Shown here: one piece after another, positions 53,301-61,926 of the stretch | How the letters are laid out: each line of letters starts with the position of its first letter | Position numbering within the stretch: the first letter of the stretch is position 1 | NCBI GenBank assembly: GCA_903906315.1 | Contig: CAIVJW010000127.1 | Location: 1-64,000, forward strand | Source: an uncultured delta proteobacterium | Lineage (GTDB): Bacteria > Myxococcota_A > Polyangia > Polyangiales > Polyangiaceae | Length of the DNA: 64,000 nt | Direction of reading: 5' to 3' | Program-made: the position numbers and the translations under genes | The notes under the pieces: generated by a model | The model's input: only the letters and a program-made list of their open reading frames with translations | Databases searched by the model: none | Told to the model about the DNA's origin: nothing

Positions 53301-56300
53301 CGTCGACACCTACAGCCAGGTGCTCGACGACGAGCCGATGGACGCGCAGGCGCTCGAGGCGCTCGATCGGCTCCACGGGGAGCTCTCCGCGTGGGCACCG
53401 TACGTAGACGTGCTGCGCAAGCGCATCGAGCTCGACCTCGGGGAGGCCGTGCTCATCGACCTGAAGATGCGCCTCGGTGCGTCACTCGAGAAGCACCTCG
53501 GCGACGCCGCTGGCGCGCTCGAGAACTACCGCGAGGTGCTGTTCCTCGATGCGTCGAACGAGCCGGCGCGCCTCGCGCTCGAGGCGCTGCTCGACAACGC
53601 CGAGCTCGCCGCCGAGGCAGCGTCGATCCTGCAGGAGATCTACGAGGCGCGTGCCGAATGGGAGAAGCTCATCCGGGCCCTCGAGATCCTCGCGGCGGCG
53701 GAAGGGGAGACGAGCCGGCGGGTCTCGCTCCTGCGCAAGATTGCGCGCGTCGCCGGTGAGAACGTCGGCGACCTCGGGCGGGCGTTCGATGCCCAGTCGA
53801 GGGCGCTGAAGGAGGACCCGTCGGACGCGATCACGCGCGCCGAGCTCGAGGCGCTCGCCGACAAGTCCAGCACGTGGACCGCGCTCGATGCCGTGTTCGG
53901 CGAGATCGCCGGCGCGCTCGAGGACGCGAGGCTCGCGCGCGAGTACTGGATGCGCCTTGCGGCGATCCACGAGCGGCTCGGCAAGATCGACGACGCCGCG
54001 GCCGGGTATCGCAAGGTCCTCGCGATTGAGCCCGGCGACGCAGACGCCCTCGGCGCGATGGATGCGTTGTATCGGCGCACGGAGCGGTACACGGACCTCA
54101 TCGCGGTGTTCCGCATGCGCATCGAGCTTGCGCAGGACGATCGCGAACGCGAAGCGCTCTTCGCCCAGATGGCTGAGGTCTACGAGGCCCGCCTCGCGGC
54201 GCCGGCCGACGCCATCGCGGCCTATCGCGAGGTGCTCGCGTTCGACGACGCGAGCGTCGTCGCGCTCGAGGCCCTCGACGGGCTCTTCACTCGCCAGGGG
54301 CTGTGGGACGAGCTTGCCGACAATCTCGAGGCGCAGCTGCGGCTCGCGACCGACGAGCACGCCCAGACCAAGCTGATGCTCCGGCTCGCCGCCCTGCGCG
54401 AGCTGAAGATGAGCCAGATCGAGCCCGCGATCGAGACGTACCGTCAGGTGCTCGAGCGCGATCCGACGAGCGCCGACGCGCTCGCCGCGCTCGAGCGGCT
54501 CGGGCTCACGCCCGAGTACGAGCTCGCGATCGCCGAGATCCTCGAGCCGCTGTACCGCGCGGCCGGTGACTATCAGAAGCTCATCGGTGTCCACGAGGTG
54601 CAGGTCCGTCGCTGCGACGACGTCGCTCGGCGGGTCGAGCTGCTCCACCAGATCGCGCTGCTTCATGAGGAAGCGGGTGGCGACCTTCCGGCTACGTTCG
54701 ACACCTACGCGCGTGCACTCGCCGAAGATCCGGCGTCGGAGCCTTCACAGGAGGGCATCGAGCGCTTGGCGCGCGCCACGGGCCGCTTCGCGGACCTCGC
54801 GCGCGTGTTCGAGACGCTCGGTGCAGCGCAGGCCGACGTCGAGCTAGGGACGGCCCTGTTCGTGATGAGCGCTCGCGTCCACGAGGCCGACCTCGGGGAC
54901 ATCGAGGCGGCGGTCCGGCACTACCGGCGCGTGCTCGAGCTCGACCCGAAGCACCTTGGCGCGGCCGACTCGCTCGACCGCATCTTCAGGAACGCCGAGC
55001 GCTATCAGGAGCTGTCCCAGGTCCTCCAGCAGAAGGCCGAGATTCTCGACGACGTCGGAGAGAAGAAGGCAGCTCTTTACCAGGCGGCGTCGATCGAGAT
55101 CGATGTCCTCGAGCGCGCGGACGAGGCGGTCGCCGCTTACCTCAAGGTGCTCGAGCTCGACGCCGAGGATCTCCACGCGATCGATGCGCTCATCAAGCTC
55201 CACCTCGGCCTGTCGCGCTGGCAGGACCTGCTCGCGATGTACGTGCGCAAGGTCGAGCTCGCTGGCGATCCGGAGGAGAAGAAGCGCATCTACTACCAGA
55301 TCGGCGCGGTCTACGAGCACGAGCTGGGCAACGTCGCGGCGTCGATCGACACGTACCAGCACGTGTTGGAGCTCGATCCCGATGATCTAGCGGCGCTCGG
55401 TCGGCTCGACGTTCTGTACCAGGCAGCGAAGAACTGGCCCGAGTTGCTCACCGTGCTGCAGCACGAGGCCGAGCTCGCCGGGGACCCCGCCGAGTCCGTC
55501 AGCTACCAGTACCGCATCGCCGAGCTGTACGAGCGCCACCTGGACGACCTCGCGCGGGCGCTCGAGCTGTATCGGGAGCTCCTGCAGCAGGCGCCTGACC
55601 ATCAGCCGACCATCGATGCGCTCGAGGGCATCAAGGGCGGAACGCGCGACCCGCTGGGCGCGGCGCAGGTTCTCGAGTCGATCTACGACGCATCCGGAGA
55701 GTGGGCGCGGCTCGTCAGCGTGCTCGAAGTACAGGTCGCAGCGGCGGACGATGCCTACCAGAAGGTGGATCTTCTGCACCGTATCGCGCGGTTGCACGAG
55801 GAGATGCTGAGCGACCACCGCGCGGCGTTCGACACGTACGCGCGCGCGGTCGCGCTCGACAGCGCGAACGAGGAGTCGCTGTCGAACCTCGAGCGGCTCG
55901 CCATGGTGGTCGACCGTTGGCGCGACGTGGCCGCGTTGTACGACGTCGAGCTGGCGAAGCTCGCGGGCGACCCCGACCGCTTCGTCGAGCTCGGCTCGAG
56001 GCTCGCACAGATTTTCGAGACGCAGCTCGAGGACGTCGAGAGCGCGATCGGTCGCTACGGGCAGGTGCTCGGCGCAGAGTCGGACAACTCGTCCGCGCTG
56101 CGCGCGCTCGACCGGCTCTACTCGCTCACGGAGCGGTGGCCGGAGCTGGCTCGAACTCTGGTGCGAGAGGCCGAGGTTTCGCAGTCTCCCGACGAGATCC
56201 TCGAGCTGAGGCACCGGCTTGGCGAGGCCTATCAGACTCGCATGAACGACCTCGGCGCCGCGATCGGCGCGTACCGCGAGGTGCTCAATTCGGCCCCCGA

Positions 56301-59300
56301 GCATGCGCCGACGCTCGCGGCCCTCGAGGGCCTCTTCGCGGCGGGCGTTCGGCAGAGCGAGATCGGCGAAATCGTCGCGCCGCTCTACGAGGCGGCGGGC
56401 GAGTGGGAGAAGCTCGCCGGCGTGCTGGAGGCCGAGCTCGCGCACCTGACGGAGGCGGGCGCTCGGCTCGCGCTGTACTACCGCATCGCCGAGCTGCACG
56501 AGGAGCGGCTCGTCTCGCTCGACGGCGCACTCGGCGTCTTCGTTCGCGCGCTCAAGGAGTTCCCGGCCGACGAGCGAGGGCTCGATGATGTCGAGCGGCT
56601 CGCGGGCGCGATCGATGGCGGCTGGGAGACGCTCGCCAATGCGTACGCGGACGTGCTCGGCCTCCACTCGGAGAAGACCGTTCAGACGTCGATCGGCAAG
56701 CGCCTCGCGCGGGTCTTCGAGAACGAGCTGGCGGACCCGAGCAAGGCCGAGGAGACCTATCGCTACGTGCTTGGCGTGGATCCTCTCGAGGCGGAGGCTC
56801 TGGCCAACCTCGACCGCATCTACACCTCGCTCGAGCAGTGGCCTGAGCTCGCGCACACGCTCGAGCAGCGGGTCCTGGCCACAGCGGAGCCTTACGAGCT
56901 GGCGGAGCTCTACGGGAGGCTCGGCCAGGTCTACGAGGAGCGCCTGGTCCAGTTGGACGACGCGGTGCGCGCGTTCCGGCGCATCTTCGACGACCTGGAT
57001 CGGACGAACGATCAGGCCATCCTGGCTCTCGAGCGCATCTTCGAGCAGAAGGGCGCTGCGGCCGAGCTGCGCGTCGTGCTCGAGAGGCAGCTCGAGAACG
57101 CGACGGGTGACGTTCAAGAGGCTGAAATTCGAGCGAAGCTCGCGCGCTTGTTCTCGGACCGCCTCAACGATGTTCCGGGCGCCGTCGAGATGTGGAAGAG
57201 CGTCCTCGACCTCCGGGGCGAGGATCCGGAGGCGCTGGGCGCGCTCGCCAACCTGTTCGAGCGGCTCGGCCAGTGGTCCGAGCTCTGCGACGTGCTCGAG
57301 CGACACTACGACATCGCGCCCGACGACGAGGCGAGGGTCGGCGTCTTGCTCCGCCGCGCGAAGCTCTACCGCGAGCGCCTGGGTCGCGACGAGACCGCGC
57401 TCGAGGACTACGCGCGGGCGCTCGACATCGATTACGCGAACATGGAGGCGCTGTACGCGGTCGCCGACATCTGGCGCAAGAAGGGCGACCCGAGCGAGCT
57501 AGCCGCGTCGCTCCACCAGACGCTCGACCGCGCGGGCACGGTCCTGCCGGCCGAGAACCTCGTCGCGCTGTACCGCGAGCTCGGTTCGCTCTACCAGCGC
57601 GTCCTCGCGCAACCGTACGACGCTATCGACGCCTGGCGGAAGCTGCTCGAGGTCGACCCGCGCGACTTCGAGGCCATGGCGGCGCTCGAGAACCTGCTCC
57701 GCGCCGAGGAGCGGTGGGTCGAGGTGATCGAGGTGAAGATGGGCCGCGCGGCGGCCTACGAGAGCGCGACGGAGAAGACGCGCGAGTACCTCGAGGTCGC
57801 CAGCATCTGGGAGATGCAGGTCGAGGAGAAGGACAAGGCAACCACGGCGTACGAGAAGGTCCTCGAGATCGACTCGACGCACGAGAAGGCGTTCTCTGCG
57901 CTCGAGGAGCTGCACACGGCGGCGCGCCGAAGCGAGCCGCTTATCGAGCTCTACCTTGCGCGCCTCGATACGCGCGAGGAGACGTCCGACAAGACAGAGA
58001 TCCTCCGCAAGGTCGCCCGGGTGTTCGAGGAGCAGCTCGACGACAAGCCGCAGGCGTTCGATGCCTTGCTCACCGCGTTCGAGATGGACTTCTCGGACGC
58101 AGAGACGGTCAAGTACCTCGAGCGGATGGCCGCGGCGACCAACCGCTGGCCGGAGCTCGTGCAGACCGTCAACGGGTGGCTGCAGCAGCAGAGCGAGGCG
58201 ATGGCGAAGGTCGCCCTCTGCCTGCGCCTCGCGAAGTGGTACGCGGAGGACCTCGGACACCCGGAGTACTCGCAGCCGTACTATCAGCAGGTCCTCGCGC
58301 TGGACCCCAACAACGTGGCGGTCTTGCGCCAGATGGGGAGCTTCTTCAAGAAGACCGGCAACTGGCAGCAGCAGGGCGCGATGCTCACGCAGGCGCTGGC
58401 GGTCGCGACGACGGACTTCGACCGGCGCGAGATCCTCACCGAGCTCGGAGAGGTGCTCGAGAAGCACCTCAACGACGTCGATCAGGGGCTCTCGTACTAC
58501 AAGCGCGCGCTGGACGTCGATTCGCTGCACTTGCCGGCTCTCGAGGCGCTCGAGCGGATCTACGACGCGCGCGAGCAGCACTCCGATCTCGTCGAGATCC
58601 TGAGCCGCAAGGCGAGGGCGCTCACGGACCCGGAGGAGGTCGCCGGCGTCAAGCTGCGCACGGGCGGGCTCTACGAGATGACGCTCGGCCAGGTCGACAA
58701 GGCGGGCCAGGTCTACCGCGAGGTGCTCGATCTCGATGCCTCGAACCTCCTCGCCATGCGAGGGCTCGAGCGCGTCTACACGGCGACGCACCTCTGGCCC
58801 GATCTGGTGCGGGTCCTCGAGATGCAGCTCGACGTCGTGACGACCGAGCGCGAGCGCATCGACGTGCTCGGCAAGATCGCGCGCATTCAGGAGGAGCAGT
58901 TCCTCAAACCGGATCTCGCCGCGGTCCGGCTCGAGCAGATCGTCGAAATCGATCCGGCGCAGGAGCTGGCTCTCGAGGGGCTCGAGCGCTGCTATCGGCG
59001 GCTGCGTCAGTGGCACGATCTCGTCGGCGCCTTCGAGCGGCACATCAACGCGACCCTCGACCGGCAGAAGAAGATCGAGCTCTGGTCGGCGACGGCGAAG
59101 GTGTACGCGGACGAGGTCCAGGATCTCGATCGCGCGATCGACGCATACCTGAACATCATCGACCTCGACGAGTCGAGCATCCCCGCGCTCGACGCGCTAG
59201 CGAAGCTCTACGAGAAGCAGGACGACGCCGCGAAGGCCATTGAATACATGACGCGCGTCGCCGACCTCACGGTCGACGGACGCCAGCGCGTGGACATGTA

Positions 59301-61800
59301 TTTCCGAATCGGCAAGCAGCTCGACGAGAAGCTCGGCGACCGCATGGCGGCGCAGGAGCGGTACGAGATGGCGCTCGACCTCGAGCCGGCGCATCTGCCG
59401 ACGCTGGCGGCAATCCGCACGATTGCGGTGGACGCGGCGGAGTGGGATCGGGCAGCGCGCTACCTCGATCAGGAGCAGCTCAACACCGAGGCGCCGCGCG
59501 CCCGCGCTCGACTTCTCGTCGAGCTCGGCAAGCTCCGCGACGAGATGCTGGGCGAGCACGACCTCGCGGTGCAGGCGTACGAGCTCGCGCTCGCGTGCGA
59601 CCAGGACAACGAGGAGGCGGCGCTTCCGCTCCTCGACGAGTACGTGGCGACCGAGCAGTACGCGAAGGCCGAGCCGCTCTCCGACATGCTCGTCAAGAAG
59701 GGCGGCAGGCGCGAGCGTGCTGAGCAGCATCGCCTGTACCGCACCCAGGGGCGGGTGCTCGCCGCGCTCGGCAAGAGCGAGGCGGCGCTCAAGGCATACC
59801 AGGGCGCTCATCACCTCGACCTGACCGACCAGGAGACGATTCGCGGTCTGGCGGAGGTCAGCTTCCGCATCGGCGATTGGGCCGGCGCGCTGACCAACTT
59901 CCAGAAGGTGCTGACGAGCCTCGCCGAGGACGAGGTCGAGCAGCGCGCGGAGATTTACTACAAGCTCGGCTGCATCAAGCAGAACCAAGGGCAGCAGAAG
60001 CAGGCGGTCAACAACTTCGACAAGGCGCTCGCGCTCGACGCGGCGCACCGGCCGAGCCTGGACGCGCTCGTGGTCCTCTACGACTCGCTGCGCGACTGGA
60101 AGCAGGTCTGCCACTACCGGCGGCAGATCCTCGACAACGTCGTCGACGGTGGCGAGCGCTTCAAGATGCTCGGCGAGATCGGCGACGTCTGGGTCGACAG
60201 GGAGCAGAACCTGCTGAAGGGCATCGAGGCCTTCGAGGAGGCGCTGGATCTCGAGCCGCAGAATCACGTTCTGCTGCACAAGCTGCTCCAGCTGTTCGGC
60301 AAGACGAGCAACTGGGAGAAGATGGTCGACTGCTTGCAGCGCATCGCCGAGCTGGAAGCGAACCCGGAGCGCAAGAGCCGGTACCTGTTCACGATGGCGC
60401 AGGTCTACCGGGACGCCGACAAGATCAACGACCCGATGCGGGCGGTGGATCTGTTCAACGAGTCGCTGGATCTCAACCCCGGCTACCTCGAGGCGTTCGA
60501 GCGCATCAACAAGATCCTGACCGCTCAGAAGGAGTGGAAGCTCCTCGAGCGGGCGTATCGCAAGATGCTGCACCGCGTGGCCGGGAAGGGGAATACCGAC
60601 CTCGAGTACAACCTCTGGCACGCGCTGGGGCTGATCTATCGCGACCGACTCCACGACGCGACGGCGGCGATCGAGACGTTCCGGATGTCGTCGAGGCTCA
60701 AGCCCGACGACGTCACGGAGCACATGATCCTGGCCGGGCTGTACGAGGCGATCGAGCAGCACGACGGCGCCATCGGCGAGTACCAGTCGATCCTGCGCGC
60801 GGACCCGATGAAGATGGAGCCGTACCACAAGCTCTTCCGCCTCTTCACGGAGAAGAAGGGCGTCTACGACCCGGCGTGGTGCGTGGCGTCCGCGCTGGTC
60901 TTCTTCAAGAAGGCGGACGCCGACGAGCAGAAGATCTTCGACGACTACAAGCCGCAAGGCATGCCCCAGGTGAAGAACCGGCTCGACAACGAGCAGTGGA
61001 TGCGAAACCTCTTCCACGAGGAGGAGAACCTCTACGTCGGCAAGGTCTTCGAGATGATCGCGGGGGCTGCGCTTCGCGCGAAGATCGAGACGCTCCGCGC
61101 CAAGAAGGAGCTGCCCGTGCTCGACGCGCGGTTCCGTCAGGATCCGGCGACGTCGACGGTGACGTTCGCGCGCACGTTCGGGTGGGCTGCGCAGGTGCTC
61201 GGCATCTCGTCGCCGCTCCTCTACGTGCGAAGTGACGTCCCCGGGGCGCTCGTCGCCGTGGCAAACGAGCAGCCTGCGAGCGTTGCCGGTCAGACCGTGC
61301 TCACCGGGTTCACGCCTCAGGAGCTCACGTTCATCGTGGGCAAGCACCTCGCGATGTACCGTGGCGAGCACTACATCAAGACGTTGTTCCCGACGGTGAC
61401 CGAGCTGACGGTGCTCCTCTTCGCGGGTATCAAGCTCGTCGCCCCGGAGCAGCCGGTGCCGCCGGACATCGAGAAGCAGATCCTCGGGACGGCGCAGACG
61501 CTGAAGCAGTTCATTCAGCCGATGCAGCTCGAGGGGCTTCGCATCGTGGTGAAGAAGTTCCTTGCCGAGGGCGCGAAGGCGAACATCAAGCGGTGGGCGC
61601 AGACGGTCGAGCTGACCTCGGCGAGGGCTGGGCTGCTCCTGTGCGGTGACCTCGAGATCGCGAAGAAGATCATCGCCGCCGAGCCGCAGCAGCCTGGCGA
61701 CTTGCCGCCTCAGGACAAGCTGAAGGACCTCATCACGTTCACGGTTTCCGAGCAGTACAGCGCGCTCCGCAGCGCGCTCGGCATCGCGGTCGGCAGCTGA
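50395..61800 (+). CDS. gltI: Giant TPR protein, GltI/AgmK-like (3801 residues)
   Basis: One uninterrupted 11.4-kb gene. Length is almost that of AgmK/GltI as I recall it (about 3820). There is no signal peptide; the N-terminus (MDRAQRLKVLESVRDWQGLA) starts in TPR. A Pro/Ala/Val linker lies at about 378-460. From there to about 3560 the protein is dozens of TPR units with a repeated pattern like AAGYRKVLAIEPGDADALGAMDALY or YRxVLELDPxxxxALxALERLY. The last 200 residues form a different domain (ELTFIVGKHLAMYRGEHY at about 3640, RAGLLLCGDLEIAKKI near the end). The ATG at 50395 has GAGGG at proper spacing; a GTG five codons earlier is possible. Two hairpins follow the gene. Confidence 0.85.
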   Translation: MDRAQRLKVLESVRDWQGLAEELERGIGAEADAIAKAALHLRLGRLLEEKFLQAVKALKHFQDAYKLNPSLTEALSDARAIYWALGKTNMAQKLLDLELKAAPDGPIAAALLIELGDVLCDAGDYERAAATYAKALGASAGTSDDARACLEDVQLDASTWETHLLELLDAPPADSVTAARRYLRGARIARRFAPGEVAGLLARAYEADPTDKQAAALYEGLLVEEERTAAIEETQREVLARLAGRERAAAAFRYGVRWATRHQNVESGAKFLAESLDLDPSNEAAFSYLRELWGAKEGDWERVVALAESTAKGASASPFLLAQAGTILWRNVGDLMRARAWFERLATVAPEHPSLLAFEAQIGQALARSGAVGVETTPESSAQDDSDLAEEISELEVELEPAAPAEIVPEPPAPAPAASVPELAVAAVVASAPVVVEAPHVVEAPPASTPAPVSVKAAASPEKIEELRAKAAKQEQAKRYNEYVKTLVELGDALDDRDEKVATYLKAADLYTTKFSNAAEAVKAYEAILHIEPEHAASIEYLKQAYEKRRDWEKLIGLMKREAGALATGAIRGAKFLEIAKLATERVKKPEVCVDLWNEVIANDAENGEALAALAGLHERARDWHALAAVLEKEVEVTFDGTAKQNVYAKLGQLYGERLNDDAAAVEAWQKLLALNPQDRKAQEALKKKYLVLGRWDDLEVFYAESGKWDEFIRVLESQEQKETEDAAKVGLLMKTAELWITQKGKADRSARAYEKVLSIDATHLAAAVALIPIYTTAGNSKGLAGAIEVKLQHDLDVDARIALLREVAALYETKLKEPARAFERFLSAFELAPGDAQSVSDVERAARATSGWDALIASYERAIATAHAQGDVVLGIDLRLCLGRVLLDEVKRTDDALAQYREVYEADGENDAAITALERIYRETARFADLLGIFEKRRDLERDSEARKPILYAIAELYEKQLADRHKAVDTYSQVLDDEPMDAQALEALDRLHGELSAWAPYVDVLRKRIELDLGEAVLIDLKMRLGASLEKHLGDAAGALENYREVLFLDASNEPARLALEALLDNAELAAEAASILQEIYEARAEWEKLIRALEILAAAEGETSRRVSLLRKIARVAGENVGDLGRAFDAQSRALKEDPSDAITRAELEALADKSSTWTALDAVFGEIAGALEDARLAREYWMRLAAIHERLGKIDDAAAGYRKVLAIEPGDADALGAMDALYRRTERYTDLIAVFRMRIELAQDDREREALFAQMAEVYEARLAAPADAIAAYREVLAFDDASVVALEALDGLFTRQGLWDELADNLEAQLRLATDEHAQTKLMLRLAALRELKMSQIEPAIETYRQVLERDPTSADALAALERLGLTPEYELAIAEILEPLYRAAGDYQKLIGVHEVQVRRCDDVARRVELLHQIALLHEEAGGDLPATFDTYARALAEDPASEPSQEGIERLARATGRFADLARVFETLGAAQADVELGTALFVMSARVHEADLGDIEAAVRHYRRVLELDPKHLGAADSLDRIFRNAERYQELSQVLQQKAEILDDVGEKKAALYQAASIEIDVLERADEAVAAYLKVLELDAEDLHAIDALIKLHLGLSRWQDLLAMYVRKVELAGDPEEKKRIYYQIGAVYEHELGNVAASIDTYQHVLELDPDDLAALGRLDVLYQAAKNWPELLTVLQHEAELAGDPAESVSYQYRIAELYERHLDDLARALELYRELLQQAPDHQPTIDALEGIKGGTRDPLGAAQVLESIYDASGEWARLVSVLEVQVAAADDAYQKVDLLHRIARLHEEMLSDHRAAFDTYARAVALDSANEESLSNLERLAMVVDRWRDVAALYDVELAKLAGDPDRFVELGSRLAQIFETQLEDVESAIGRYGQVLGAESDNSSALRALDRLYSLTERWPELARTLVREAEVSQSPDEILELRHRLGEAYQTRMNDLGAAIGAYREVLNSAPEHAPTLAALEGLFAAGVRQSEIGEIVAPLYEAAGEWEKLAGVLEAELAHLTEAGARLALYYRIAELHEERLVSLDGALGVFVRALKEFPADERGLDDVERLAGAIDGGWETLANAYADVLGLHSEKTVQTSIGKRLARVFENELADPSKAEETYRYVLGVDPLEAEALANLDRIYTSLEQWPELAHTLEQRVLATAEPYELAELYGRLGQVYEERLVQLDDAVRAFRRIFDDLDRTNDQAILALERIFEQKGAAAELRVVLERQLENATGDVQEAEIRAKLARLFSDRLNDVPGAVEMWKSVLDLRGEDPEALGALANLFERLGQWSELCDVLERHYDIAPDDEARVGVLLRRAKLYRERLGRDETALEDYARALDIDYANMEALYAVADIWRKKGDPSELAASLHQTLDRAGTVLPAENLVALYRELGSLYQRVLAQPYDAIDAWRKLLEVDPRDFEAMAALENLLRAEERWVEVIEVKMGRAAAYESATEKTREYLEVASIWEMQVEEKDKATTAYEKVLEIDSTHEKAFSALEELHTAARRSEPLIELYLARLDTREETSDKTEILRKVARVFEEQLDDKPQAFDALLTAFEMDFSDAETVKYLERMAAATNRWPELVQTVNGWLQQQSEAMAKVALCLRLAKWYAEDLGHPEYSQPYYQQVLALDPNNVAVLRQMGSFFKKTGNWQQQGAMLTQALAVATTDFDRREILTELGEVLEKHLNDVDQGLSYYKRALDVDSLHLPALEALERIYDAREQHSDLVEILSRKARALTDPEEVAGVKLRTGGLYEMTLGQVDKAGQVYREVLDLDASNLLAMRGLERVYTATHLWPDLVRVLEMQLDVVTTERERIDVLGKIARIQEEQFLKPDLAAVRLEQIVEIDPAQELALEGLERCYRRLRQWHDLVGAFERHINATLDRQKKIELWSATAKVYADEVQDLDRAIDAYLNIIDLDESSIPALDALAKLYEKQDDAAKAIEYMTRVADLTVDGRQRVDMYFRIGKQLDEKLGDRMAAQERYEMALDLEPAHLPTLAAIRTIAVDAAEWDRAARYLDQEQLNTEAPRARARLLVELGKLRDEMLGEHDLAVQAYELALACDQDNEEAALPLLDEYVATEQYAKAEPLSDMLVKKGGRRERAEQHRLYRTQGRVLAALGKSEAALKAYQGAHHLDLTDQETIRGLAEVSFRIGDWAGALTNFQKVLTSLAEDEVEQRAEIYYKLGCIKQNQGQQKQAVNNFDKALALDAAHRPSLDALVVLYDSLRDWKQVCHYRRQILDNVVDGGERFKMLGEIGDVWVDREQNLLKGIEAFEEALDLEPQNHVLLHKLLQLFGKTSNWEKMVDCLQRIAELEANPERKSRYLFTMAQVYRDADKINDPMRAVDLFNESLDLNPGYLEAFERINKILTAQKEWKLLERAYRKMLHRVAGKGNTDLEYNLWHALGLIYRDRLHDATAAIETFRMSSRLKPDDVTEHMILAGLYEAIEQHDGAIGEYQSILRADPMKMEPYHKLFRLFTEKKGVYDPAWCVASALVFFKKADADEQKIFDDYKPQGMPQVKNRLDNEQWMRNLFHEEENLYVGKVFEMIAGAALRAKIETLRAKKELPVLDARFRQDPATSTVTFARTFGWAAQVLGISSPLLYVRSDVPGALVAVANEQPASVAGQTVLTGFTPQELTFIVGKHLAMYRGEHYIKTLFPTVTELTVLLFAGIKLVAPEQPVPPDIEKQILGTAQTLKQFIQPMQLEGLRIVVKKFLAEGAKANIKRWAQTVELTSARAGLLLCGDLEIAKKIIAAEPQQPGDLPPQDKLKDLITFTVSEQYSALRSALGIAVGS

Positions 61801-61815
61801 CGGAAGCGAGCTCCG

Positions 61816-61882
61816 CCCTGCGGCGCCTGCCGCAGGGTGGTCGGATACGGGTGGCCCCCTCGCTCCTGCCGGACGAGGGGGC
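61816..61882 (+). terminator. Two hairpins downstream of the giant TPR gene
   Basis: CCCTGCGGC gcct GCCGCAGGG (61816-61837), a perfect 9-base stem, is followed by GCCCCCTCG and CGAGGGGGC (61854-61862 and 61874-61882), another perfect 9-base stem leading into TTTCCC. They lie between convergent genes and can end transcription from either side. Confidence 0.6.
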
Positions 61883-61926
61883 TTTCCCGTGCGTGGCGGC
61901 GGACGGCGGGCGCCGACGCGGTTCGT

